Position numbers and translations under genes: made by a program. A DNA stretch of 49,639 nt. Source: an uncultured Lachnospiraceae bacterium. Its GTDB lineage: Bacteria; Bacillota; Clostridia; Lachnospirales; Lachnospiraceae. The DNA is taken from contig CAJUDZ010000026.1 in NCBI GenBank assembly GCA_910584965.1, positions 1 to 49,639 on the forward strand, read 5' to 3'. Positions within the stretch are counted from its first letter, which is position 1, and each line of letters begins with the position of its first letter. The notes under the pieces are model-generated. The model was not told the origin of the DNA. It made no database searches and was given only the letters and a program-made list of their open reading frames with translations. Shown piece after piece: positions 42,651-49,639 of this stretch.

Positions 42651-44162
42651 ATGACGAAGATATTTATCAACGAAAGAAATAAAAAGGGGTATATTCATCC
42701 CGAAGTTTACGGACATTTTTCCGAGCATCTCGGCCGGTGCATTTACGAAGGGCTTTATGTCGGAGAAGATTCGGAAATTCCGAATGTGAACGGTATGCGC
42801 AAAGATGTGGTAGAGGCATTGAAAGAAATGCAGATTCCCGTGCTCCGATGGCCGGGCGGCTGTTTTGCGGATGAATATCACTGGAAAGACGGTATCGGCC
42901 CGAAAGAGAAGAGAAAGAAAATGATCAATACACACTGGGGCGGTGTGGTAGAAGATAACAGTTTCGGTACGCATGAATTTTTTGAATTATGCAGGCAGCT
43001 CGGTTGTAAAACCTATGTGAACGGTAATGTGGGAAGCGGCACCGTACAGGAAATGAGCGAGTGGGTAGAATATATTTCTTTTGACGGCGTGTCTCCGATG
43101 GCGGACCTTCGGAAAGAAAACGGACATGAGGAACCGTGGAAAATCGATTATTTCGGCGTGGGCAATGAAAATTGGGGCTGCGGCGGCAATATGACACCGG
43201 ATTATTATGGAAATCTGTATCGCAGATATCAGACATATGTCAGACAGTATCATAAGGATGCGCCGATTCAGAAGATCTGCTGCGGTGCCAATGTGGATGA
43301 TTATGACTGGACGGAAAACGTTTTAAAGACCTGTACTGCAAAGCCGGCGCCCGGAAACGGGAATCCGGGTTTTATGGATGGCCTGTCTCTGCATTATTAT
43401 GTACATCCGGGCGGATGGCAGGATAAGGGAAGCGCCACCGATTTTGATGAGAAAAAATGGTATCTTACGCTGGAAAAAGCGTTGTATATGGAAGAACTTA
43501 TCAAGCGCCACGGCGCGATTATGGACCAGTATGATCCGGACAAAAAAATCGGAATGATGGTGGACGAATGGGGATGCTGGTTTGATGTGGAGCCTGGAAC
43601 CAATCCGGGATTTCTGTATCAGCAGAATACGATGAGAGATGCGCTTGTAGCGGGGATTACGCTGAATATTTTCAATAAAAACTGCGACCGTGTAAAAATG
43701 GCATGTATCGCTCAGATGGTCAATGTTCTGCAGTCTGTTATATTAACGGAGGGTCCCCGGATGCTTCTGACGCCCACATACCATATTTTCCATATGTATA
43801 AGCATCATCAGGGTGCGGAGCTTGCGGAAAGTTTTGTGGAAGGTAATCAGACGGCAGGTGCGGAAGCGCAATGCCGGGTTCCGCAGATCAGCGAGTCCGT
43901 ATCGGTAAGCGCAGACGGAACGGTAAACATTACGCTGAATAACTTATCCGTATCCGAGGAAGCGCCGATAGAAATGTTCCTGACGGAAATGGAGCCTTCC
44001 CGGATAGAAGCGGTTGTTCTGACAGGAAAGATGAACGCTTATAATACCTTTGAAGAACCGGAGAATATTAAAGAAGAAATATTTACGGATTATAAGGCTG
44101 AGGGCAGAAAAATAAGCCTTACTATGCCTGCCTGCAGTGTTATTGCGTTCCGTATCAAATGA
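42651..44162 (+). CDS. abfA: Alpha-L-arabinofuranosidase, GH51
   Basis: Glycoside hydrolase family 51 enzyme of 503 residues that removes arabinofuranosyl side groups from arabinoxylan or arabinan. The start (IFINERNKKGYIHPEVYGHF) and RWPGGCFADEYHW are typical. Acid/base Glu173 sits in GNENWG and nucleophile Glu306 in VDEWGCW. There is no signal peptide, so it acts in the cytoplasm on imported oligosaccharides. ATG 42651 follows AAGGAGCAGGAGC. It is the first gene of a run reaching the rhomboid and beyond, but the link of function to those genes is not apparent. Confidence 0.95.
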   Translation: MTKIFINERNKKGYIHPEVYGHFSEHLGRCIYEGLYVGEDSEIPNVNGMRKDVVEALKEMQIPVLRWPGGCFADEYHWKDGIGPKEKRKKMINTHWGGVVEDNSFGTHEFFELCRQLGCKTYVNGNVGSGTVQEMSEWVEYISFDGVSPMADLRKENGHEEPWKIDYFGVGNENWGCGGNMTPDYYGNLYRRYQTYVRQYHKDAPIQKICCGANVDDYDWTENVLKTCTAKPAPGNGNPGFMDGLSLHYYVHPGGWQDKGSATDFDEKKWYLTLEKALYMEELIKRHGAIMDQYDPDKKIGMMVDEWGCWFDVEPGTNPGFLYQQNTMRDALVAGITLNIFNKNCDRVKMACIAQMVNVLQSVILTEGPRMLLTPTYHIFHMYKHHQGAELAESFVEGNQTAGAEAQCRVPQISESVSVSADGTVNITLNNLSVSEEAPIEMFLTEMEPSRIEAVVLTGKMNAYNTFEEPENIKEEIFTDYKAEGRKISLTMPACSVIAFRIK

Positions 44163-44437
44163 CGGCAGATAAAAGGCGGCCGTGCAGGAAATGTCTGACG
44201 GCCGATATGGATCAGGAAGAATATTTTAGGAATTTACATACTTATATTGCCAACCTGGATTCGGATATTAAGGTCAGCCGGACGGTATACGAAGACCGGC
44301 TGCGGTATTGTAAGGAATGTGATCTTCTGCTGGATGGGATGTGCCGGGCCTGCGGGTGCTTTGTGGAATTACGGGCGGCCATTTATAAAAATTCCTGTCC
44401 ATATGATAAATGGAAGGCGGAGACCAAGTCATGGTGA
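44159..44437 (+). CDS. Small Cys-rich protein, DUF6171-like
   Basis: A 92-residue protein with Cys pairs CRKC near the start, CKEC in the middle and CRACGC later, ending with another Cys (NSCPYDKW). It is probably a zinc-binding protein; I recall the layout as DUF6171. The ATG overlaps the abfA stop (ATGA) and no RBS is visible, so it would be translated by coupling. It also overlaps the rhomboid start. Function unknown. Confidence 0.7.
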   Translation: MTADKRRPCRKCLTADMDQEEYFRNLHTYIANLDSDIKVSRTVYEDRLRYCKECDLLLDGMCRACGCFVELRAAIYKNSCPYDKWKAETKSW

Positions 44438-45495
44438 TGGGCCAGTTAGAAAATTTGCTGACGGAACAGGGATTTTGTAAAGTTCCGTCTAATCTTCCGG
44501 AATTTACCTTTTATTTCCGCAGAGAAAGCGCATATGTGAATGTGCTGCATGTAATCGATTATAAGCCGGAGTTTTATCTCACAGAGGATCAGTATGTACA
44601 TATAAAAGAAAAAATATTGGAATTTTTCCGGGAAAAGGGATACCATGAGGTGCACATACTGTCTCTGCTGATTGGCTCGGACATCGGAAAGATGAAGCAG
44701 CTGTGCGGAGACGATTCTTTCTGCTGGCTGATTGATTCCGGGAAGAACCGCCTGATGATTTATGAAAATCAGGCGGCAGATTTTTATGGGATGAGAGGGA
44801 TTTTGGAAAATTTTCTGGATCATATTCAGAAAATTTCTTCCGCGGAACAACAGGGCGCTCATGGGCCGGAGAATATAGGGCATACTGATTTTAAGAAAAA
44901 TGTTTTTGATTCCCACTGGGCGAATATTCTGCTTGTTGCGGTGAATGTGTTCCTGTTCCTGCTATGTACGTTTATCGGAGAACCATTGTATCATGCGGGT
45001 GATTTCAGCGTTATGGATCTGATACAGAGCGGTGAATGGTATCGAATATTTACCAGTATGTTTCTGCATGTGAACATTGCGCACCTTGTCAGCAATATGC
45101 TGATACTGTACTATATCGGAAACGTTGTTGAGAAACGAATCGGACATTTTCCATATCTTTTATTATATTTTTTAGCGGGTTCTGTCGGTAATATTTTTTC
45201 GGCGGGATATGAGCTGCTTACGAACCGTTATGTCAGTTCGATAGGAGCGAGCGGAGCTGTTTTCGGCGTAGAAGGCGCGCTTTTGATGCTGGCGCTGATA
45301 TATAGAGGGAAATTTGCAGAAGTGACGGCGGGAAGAATTGCCTTCTCGATCGTTTTTTCGCTCTATTGCGGATTTACGAGCAGTAATGTGGACAATGCGG
45401 CACATGTCGGAGGCCTGTTAATGGGTTTTCTGACGGCGGGGATTATCTGGCTGGTTACACCGGAAAAGAAAAAGGAACAGAAAGGCAGGGGTTGA
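44431..45495 (+). CDS. Rhomboid-family intramembrane serine protease
   Basis: A 354-residue protein: a cytoplasmic N-terminal domain (about 1-155) followed by six or so TM helices. The catalytic pair is visible as Ser274 in GASGAVFG and His325 in AAHVGG, with the conserved HVNIAHLVSNM before them. It cuts membrane-anchored proteins; the client is unknown. The start is ATG 44431 (GGCGGAG 8 bases upstream) or ATG 44437, overlapping the DUF6171-like stop as TGATG. ORF extension to 44410 is unlikely. The N-terminal domain (SNLPEFTFYFRRESAYVNV) is not one I recognise. Confidence 0.9.
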   Translation: MVMGQLENLLTEQGFCKVPSNLPEFTFYFRRESAYVNVLHVIDYKPEFYLTEDQYVHIKEKILEFFREKGYHEVHILSLLIGSDIGKMKQLCGDDSFCWLIDSGKNRLMIYENQAADFYGMRGILENFLDHIQKISSAEQQGAHGPENIGHTDFKKNVFDSHWANILLVAVNVFLFLLCTFIGEPLYHAGDFSVMDLIQSGEWYRIFTSMFLHVNIAHLVSNMLILYYIGNVVEKRIGHFPYLLLYFLAGSVGNIFSAGYELLTNRYVSSIGASGAVFGVEGALLMLALIYRGKFAEVTAGRIAFSIVFSLYCGFTSSNVDNAAHVGGLLMGFLTAGIIWLVTPEKKKEQKGRG

Positions 45496-45496
45496 G

Positions 45497-46489
45497 ATGA
45501 AAATTAATATTTACTATGGAGGAAGAGGATTAATAGATGATCCGACGCTTTATGTTGTGGGAAAAATCGAAGAGGTTCTCGAAGAACTGCGCGTGAGCGT
45601 GGAAACTTTTCGGCTGATGGATTTGAAAAACGGCATTACAACCCTGCCTCAGACATTGAAAGAAGCCGACGGAATTATTCTGGCAACGACGATTGAATGG
45701 TATGGTATCGGCGGTTATATGCAGCAGTTTCTGGATGCCTGCTGGCTGTATGGCGATAAGGACAAAATCAGCGAGATCTATATGTGTCCGATTGTTATGT
45801 CCACGACTTACGGAGAACAGGAAGGTAAGCTGAATCTTGCGACTGCGTGGGAAATTTTAGGCGGGCGGCCCTGCAGCGGTCTGTGCGGGTATATTGCCGA
45901 CACGGGTATACTGGAGAATAACGAGGAGTATCAGCGCATTATTGAGAAAAAGGCAGAGAATCTCTATCGGACGATCAATCAGAAAATGCCCTGTCTTCCG
46001 GCCAGCAATCAGGCGGTAAAGCAGAAGATTTCCATTCCCCGCAATATCGATCTGACGCCGCAGGAATCCGAACAGCTTTCCCAGTATGTGTCAGACGACA
46101 GCTATGTACAGAGGCAGAAGGCGGATATCCAGGAACTGACCAGCCTGTTCCGGGATTTGATGGGGAACAGCGAGAAAGAGAACAATACGGAATTTCTGCA
46201 GGAACTGAAAACCCATTTCCAGCCGCAGGCAGGCGTTGCGGTGAAATATAAAATCGTAATAGAAGAAAAAAAGAAACCGTTGATCATTGAGGTGAACGGC
46301 GCGCAGCTAAATTGTTTTTATGGGGACGGAAGCGGATTTGATGTTGAAATCCAGATGAGCAGGGACTCTATGTCGGAGATTCTTGCCGGCACGACAACGT
46401 TTCAGCACTCCTTTATGGCGGGCGATATGAAATTAAAAGGCGATTTTAAGATTTTGCGGATACTGGATCAGATTTTTGTTTTTGCATAG
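45497..46489 (+). CDS. Flavodoxin-like / SCP2 sterol-carrier domain fusion
   Basis: A 330-residue cytoplasmic protein. Residues about 1-170 resemble the NADPH-dependent FMN reductase/flavodoxin fold, with the FMN-loop-like TTIEWYGIGGYMQQFLD and STTYGEQEGKLN segments. Residues about 225-330 resemble SCP2, a lipid-binding fold (KPLIIEVNGAQLNCFYGDG, MSRDSMSEILAGTTTF, GDMKLKGDFKILRIL). The join suggests a flavin-dependent reaction on a hydrophobic ligand, which is inference. The start ATG 45497 follows GGCAGGGG. It lies 1 base after the rhomboid stop and before the HIT gene. Confidence 0.82.
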   Translation: MKINIYYGGRGLIDDPTLYVVGKIEEVLEELRVSVETFRLMDLKNGITTLPQTLKEADGIILATTIEWYGIGGYMQQFLDACWLYGDKDKISEIYMCPIVMSTTYGEQEGKLNLATAWEILGGRPCSGLCGYIADTGILENNEEYQRIIEKKAENLYRTINQKMPCLPASNQAVKQKISIPRNIDLTPQESEQLSQYVSDDSYVQRQKADIQELTSLFRDLMGNSEKENNTEFLQELKTHFQPQAGVAVKYKIVIEEKKKPLIIEVNGAQLNCFYGDGSGFDVEIQMSRDSMSEILAGTTTFQHSFMAGDMKLKGDFKILRILDQIFVFA

Positions 46490-46514
46490 CGGCAGAAGGA
46501 GGCATAGAAGTAAA

Positions 46515-46925
46515 ATGAAAGATGAAAATTGTATTTTCTGTAAAATTGCGAATGGAGAAATACCTTCGAAAACATTGTATGAGGATGAAGTGTTCCGTGT
46601 GATTCTGGATCTTGGGCCGGCGGCAAAAGGACATGCCCTGATTCTTCCCAAAAGCCATTATGCGAATCTTTATGAACTGCCGGAAGATACGGCGGCCAAC
46701 GTCATGACGCTTGCGAAAAAAATGGCAGCGCGGATAACGGACAGACTGCATTGCGACGGTTTTAATTTGGTACAGAATAACGGTGAAATTGCGGGACAGA
46801 CCGTATTCCATTTTCATATGCACCTGATTCCGCGGTATAAGGACGACGGACAGAAGATCGGCTGGAAGCCGGGTGAGCCTTCCGCGGAAGAACTGGAAGA
46901 GATCAGGAGCCGGATTGCGGATTGA
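46515..46925 (+). CDS. HIT-family nucleotide-binding protein (HinT-like)
   Basis: A 136-residue HIT protein of the HinT type, hydrolysing nucleoside phosphoramidates or AMP-lysine. The start ENCIFCKIANGEIPSKTLYED and the catalytic His triad HFHMH (His99, 101 and 103) are diagnostic. The start is placed at ATG 46515 behind AGGAGG (12 bases); an open frame to 46476 overlaps the previous stop and lacks an RBS. Confidence 0.93.
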   Translation: MKDENCIFCKIANGEIPSKTLYEDEVFRVILDLGPAAKGHALILPKSHYANLYELPEDTAANVMTLAKKMAARITDRLHCDGFNLVQNNGEIAGQTVFHFHMHLIPRYKDDGQKIGWKPGEPSAEELEEIRSRIAD

Positions 46926-47012
46926 GCATCGAAGATTTTGGGCCGGATACCCGGAACGGATATATCAGAAAGAGATGAATCAAGCAGACTGTAAGAAACG
47001 CGGAGGAATGGA

Positions 47013-47855
47013 ATGCGTACAATAGATGTTGCGGAAATTACGAATCATATTAAGGAAATGTGCATCGAGGCCAATCATTTTCTGGCGCAGGATATGGAGA
47101 CTGCCCTCAAAAGCGCCGCGGATACCGAAGCATCTCCGCTTGGAAAACAGATTTTAGGCCAGTTACAGGAGAATCTGGAGATTGCCGGTGAAGATATGAT
47201 ACCGATCTGCCAGGATACAGGCATGGCAGTTATTTTTATGGAAATCGGTCAGGACGTTCATTTTACGGGGGGCACCCTGGAAGATGCCGTCAATGAGGGG
47301 GTAAGAAGAGGATATACGGAAGGATATCTTCGAAAATCCGTTGTGAGCGACCCGCTTATCCGGGAAAATACAAAAGACAATACGCCTGCGATTATTTATT
47401 ATGAAATGAAACCGGGAGAACAGGTAAAAATCACGGTTGCACCGAAAGGATTTGGCAGCGAGAACATGAGCAGAGTGTTCATGCTCAAGCCGGCCGACGG
47501 AATAGAAGGTGTTAAAAATGCGATATTGACAGCGGTAAAAGAAGCGGGGCCGAACGCCTGCCCTCCGATGGTCATAGGAGTCGGAATCGGCGGCACTTTC
47601 GAGAAATGCGCGCTTTTGGCCAAAAAAGCGTTGACGCGGCCTGTGGACGAACGTTCGGCGATTCCTTACATAAAGGAATTAGAGGAAGAAATGCTGGAAA
47701 AGATCAACCGGACAGGTATCGGTCCGGGCGGTCTGGGCGGGACGACGACGGCGCTTGCAGTCAATATCAACACGTATCCGACCCATATTGCAGGACTGCC
47801 GGTAGGAATTAACATCTGCTGTCATGTAAACAGGCATGCGGTGCGGATGGTATAG
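47013..47855 (+). CDS. Fumarate hydratase class I, alpha subunit
   Basis: A 280-residue N-terminal half of the two-subunit, iron-sulfur class I fumarase (or the related tartrate dehydratase). Cys ligands for the [4Fe-4S] cluster are likely the ones in ICQDTG, NACPP and the CC near the C-terminus. Motifs GVGIGGTFEKCALLAKKAL and GPGGLGGTTTALAV match the family. It converts fumarate to malate in the incomplete TCA arm. RBS CGGAGGA precedes ATG 47013. The beta subunit follows 82 bases later. Confidence 0.92.
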   Translation: MRTIDVAEITNHIKEMCIEANHFLAQDMETALKSAADTEASPLGKQILGQLQENLEIAGEDMIPICQDTGMAVIFMEIGQDVHFTGGTLEDAVNEGVRRGYTEGYLRKSVVSDPLIRENTKDNTPAIIYYEMKPGEQVKITVAPKGFGSENMSRVFMLKPADGIEGVKNAILTAVKEAGPNACPPMVIGVGIGGTFEKCALLAKKALTRPVDERSAIPYIKELEEEMLEKINRTGIGPGGLGGTTTALAVNINTYPTHIAGLPVGINICCHVNRHAVRMV

Positions 47856-47937
47856 AGGCGGAAAATGCAGGAACGGGACAGGAAGGGGTACTGTTCGACT
47901 GTGAGTAATGCAGATCAAGAGAAAGGCATGGTATCAT

Positions 47938-48495
47938 ATGGAGCATCATATACAGGCACCGATTGATAAATCGGATGCCGGAAAATTAAAAGCCGGAGAT
48001 TATGTGTATATCAGCGGAACCATTTATACGGCGAGGGACGCCGCGCATAAAAGAATGCAGGAAGCGCTTGAAAAAGAGGAGCCTCTGCCGCTCGATATGG
48101 CGCATACTGTCATCTATTATATGGGGCCGTCACCGGCGCGGGAAGGAAGGCCGATCGGCTCCGCGGGGCCGACAACGGCAAGCCGAATGGATAAGTATGC
48201 CCCTGCGTTGTTAGATATGGGGCTGACCGGAATGATCGGAAAGGGAAAACGCTCCGAAGCTGTAAGAGAAGCGATTGTCAGAAACGGGGCAGTATATTTT
48301 GCAGCTGTGGGCGGAGCGGGGGCTCTGCTTTCCAAATCTGTTTTGTCATCGGAGGTAATCGCTTATGATGATCTGGGTACGGAAGCTATCCGTAAGCTGG
48401 AGGTAAAAGATTTTCCGGTAATTGTAGTAATCGATTCGGAGGGCAGCAACCTGTATGAAACGGCGGTTGCGAAATATAGCAAATATTTAAAATGA
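47938..48495 (+). CDS. Fumarate hydratase class I, beta subunit
   Basis: A 185-residue C-terminal half of the class I fumarase (Fumerase_C fold). The conserved YYMGPSPAREGRPIGSAGPTT and GKGKRSEAVREAI motifs are present; the swivelling beta domain carries the KG(K)R loop that closes the active site. I place the start at ATG 47938; the open frame begins at 47908 but that ATG has no RBS, while 47938 has AAAGG 12 bases upstream. A consensus promoter for a tRNA gene follows directly after the stop. Confidence 0.92.
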   Translation: MEHHIQAPIDKSDAGKLKAGDYVYISGTIYTARDAAHKRMQEALEKEEPLPLDMAHTVIYYMGPSPAREGRPIGSAGPTTASRMDKYAPALLDMGLTGMIGKGKRSEAVREAIVRNGAVYFAAVGGAGALLSKSVLSSEVIAYDDLGTEAIRKLEVKDFPVIVVIDSEGSNLYETAVAKYSKYLK

Positions 48496-48509
48496 GTCAA
48501 TAAAAAGCA

Positions 48510-48538
48510 TTGACAAATATTTTTCTCTTATGTATAAT
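48510..48538 (+). promoter_or_regulatory. Sigma-A consensus promoter for tRNA-Ser
   Basis: Perfect -35 TTGACA (48510-48515), a 17-base spacer and perfect -10 TATAAT (48533-48538). It lies 59 bases before the tRNA. Confidence 0.9.
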
Positions 48539-48597
48539 AACAAATGCGTCATGTTGAAGGCGTAATTTCATATTGGTAGAGGAATTGTTCAGACTGT

Positions 48598-48685
48598 GGA
48601 GAAATACTCAAGAGGCTGAAGAGGCGCCCCTGCTAAGGGTGTAGGTCGTTTACGCGGCGCGAGGGTTCAAATCCCTCTTTCTCCG
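48598..48685 (+). tRNA. tRNA-Ser (anticodon GCT)
   Basis: An 88-base class II tRNA. Acceptor stem GGAGAAA/TTTCTCC with discriminator G; anticodon stem-loop CCCCTGCTAAGGG with GCT; long variable arm around GTCGTTTACGCGGC; T arm GAGGGTTCAAATCCCTC. The 3' CCA is not encoded. Confidence 0.95.
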
Positions 48686-48706
48686 TTTCATCTACCGGAA
48701 AGATTC

Positions 48707-48740
48707 AGAAGTGTTGAGCGGACAGCAGCACTTCTTTTTT
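48707..48740 (+). terminator. Terminator after tRNA-Ser
   Basis: A 10-bp stem AGAAGTGTTG/CAGCACTTCT (one G-U) with a 9-base loop, then TTTTT. Confidence 0.85.
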
Positions 48741-48817
48741 CTTTTATAAGATTCCATGAGAAATTGCTGTAATTGCAAAGGCCTTCAGATCAGAATTTAC
48801 ACAGTTAATGATTGAAA

Positions 48818-48843
48818 CGCAGGCCGCTGAGCCTGCGCTTTTT
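48818..48843 (+). terminator. Second terminator-like hairpin before the DJ-1 gene
   Basis: A 7-bp stem CGCAGGC/GCCTGCG (48818-48824 with 48831-48837) with loop CGCTGA and a T5 run. It stands alone between the tRNA terminator and the DJ-1 gene and may be an attenuator in that gene's leader. Confidence 0.6.
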
Positions 48844-48865
48844 AGCGGATTCAGGAAACTGCGGC

Positions 48866-48907
48866 GGCAGCAGCGCAGTTCGGGCACGGACTGCAGACTG
48901 CCTGTTT
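48866..48907 (+). promoter_or_regulatory. Hairpin directly upstream of the DJ-1 gene
   Basis: GGCAG/CTGCC (48866-48870 with 48898-48902) encloses CGCAGT/ACTGCA, then TGTTTTAT. Together with the hairpin at 48818 it makes a structured leader; no known riboswitch is recognised. No promoter could be supported between 48741 and 48930. Confidence 0.4.
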
Positions 48908-48930
48908 TATAAGATTGAGAGGTGCGGAAA

Positions 48931-49461
48931 ATGAAAGATATGGTCCTGTTGTATGATGGCTGTTGTGTTTTTGAAATTGTGATTCTGAATTATTTTCTGA
49001 AAGCAACGGGCAGTCAACTGGTATTTTGTTCTCCTCAGGGTAAAACGGTCAGAGCAATGGAAGGCTATTCCCTGAATGCGGATATGTCAATAGAAGAAGC
49101 GGATTGGACAGATGTCAGGAGTTTCATTGTTCCGGGCGGCGAAATTGCCAATATCAATGATGCGGCGGTGACGAGCGCCATTGAGCAATTAAATAATGAT
49201 AAAGTTTTAATTGCCGGTATCTGTGCTGGCGTGAATGTATTGGATCAGGCGGGGATTTTAAAAAATATCCGGTCAACGATTTCTACCGGGGAAGACTGTG
49301 TCAGGGACGGACATGTTATAACGGCAAAAGCAAATGCGTATGTGGATTTTGCCATCGAAACGGCCAAAGCGCTCGATTTATTCGAAGACGAAGCGGACTT
49401 GCAGGAAACAATTTCTTTCTGGAAAGAGCATCGGCCTGCGGACAAGGGAGCCGAAATATAA
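48931..49461 (+). CDS. DJ-1/PfpI family protein
   Basis: A 176-residue member of the class I glutamine amidotransferase-like DJ-1/PfpI superfamily. The nucleophile elbow is GICAG with Cys98; the early segment YDGCCVFEI and FIVPGGE match the fold. Members include glyoxalases, proteases and regulators with an AraC domain; no such extra domain is here, so the role stays open. The start ATG 48931 follows GAGAGGTG; GTG 48922 in the same frame is less likely. Confidence 0.88.
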   Translation: MKDMVLLYDGCCVFEIVILNYFLKATGSQLVFCSPQGKTVRAMEGYSLNADMSIEEADWTDVRSFIVPGGEIANINDAAVTSAIEQLNNDKVLIAGICAGVNVLDQAGILKNIRSTISTGEDCVRDGHVITAKANAYVDFAIETAKALDLFEDEADLQETISFWKEHRPADKGAEI

Positions 49462-49565
49462 AATGTTTTGACGACGGGATATGATGAAAAGCGGCGGTAT
49501 TTTTGCTAAAATCCCTTTAAAAAGCGGCATTTTGTAAAAAATGGCAAAAAATATCAAAAAGGGCC

Positions 49566-49595
49566 TTGACAAGCTTTGGAATAGGGTGATACAAT
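49566..49595 (+). promoter_or_regulatory. Sigma-A promoter near the window end
   Basis: Perfect -35 TTGACA (49566-49571), an 18-base spacer and -10 TACAAT (49590-49595). The next gene lies outside the window. Confidence 0.75.
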
Positions 49596-49639
49596 AAAAA
49601 CCCACCGCCTGAGACGGGAACAACGCCTGTTCAGGAGGG
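49596..49639 (+). other. Start of a GC-rich leader or RNA gene, cut by the window edge
   Basis: Downstream of the promoter, the bases contain CCTGA/TCAGG and CCACC/GGAGG complementarity, so a folded leader begins here. Too little is present to name it. Confidence 0.3.

Overview
The window looks like chromosomal DNA of a motile, Gram-positive anaerobe of the class Clostridia, most likely Lachnospiraceae. The clues are the gene content (bofA with a YaaL-like neighbour, a CarD-type regulator, a two-subunit class I fumarase, a Flp/Tad locus with DUF5702 and DUF6382-like proteins, a sigma-28-type flagellar promoter), strong AGGAGG ribosome binding sites and frequent TTG/GTG starts. The species call is inference from protein resemblance.

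Layout. 1-4.4 kb: acetyltransferase, HTH-methyltransferase fusion, D-2-hydroxyacid dehydrogenase, a long palindromic element and an S-adenosylhomocysteine (SAH)/methylthioadenosine deaminase. 4.4-8.6 kb: a chemoreceptor on the minus strand, then a flagellin with a HExxH metallopeptidase inserted in its middle (flagellinolysin type) that carries two single-base lesions. 8.7-12.9 kb: a zinc-ribbon protein, an SAH hydrolase homologue, an ABC exporter and a CarD-like regulator. 13-19 kb: ComFB-like protein (minus), a heterodimeric ABC exporter pair, a putative metal efflux permease, a metallo-beta-lactamase-fold protein (minus) and tRNA-Lys(CTT). 19.3-26.3 kb: a second long palindrome, tatD, rsmA, a giant TPR/pseudo-ATPase protein and glgB. 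26.3-31.6 kb: a sigma-28 unit with a 1021-residue FliK-like/DUF6240-like protein, an intact flagellin and fliS.

31.6-42.6 kb: divergent yaaL-like and bofA, then a ten-gene Tad (tight adherence) pilus operon behind a consensus promoter and a structured leader: prepilin peptidase, tadZ, tadA, tadB, tadC, Flp pilin, DUF5702-like protein, Cys-rich TadE-like protein, a second prepilin peptidase and a second TadE-like protein. A DUF6382-like/FHA membrane protein follows. 42.6-49.6 kb: GH51 arabinofuranosidase, DUF6171-like protein, rhomboid protease, flavodoxin-SCP2 fusion, HIT protein, class I fumarase alpha and beta subunits, tRNA-Ser(GCT), a DJ-1/PfpI protein, and a promoter with the start of a leader at the window edge.

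The genes join into a few themes: surface motility and attachment (chemoreceptor, two flagellins, FliS, FliK-like protein, Tad pilus), recycling of SAM by-products (deaminase plus SAH-hydrolase homologue, possibly through S-inosylhomocysteine), export (three ABC subunits, one permease) and housekeeping. The points most worth a second look are the lesioned proteolytic flagellin, whose first lesion lies on a perfectly phased A7 slippery heptamer, the two long palindromic intergenic elements, the probable inosylhomocysteine route, and the odd parts of the Tad locus.
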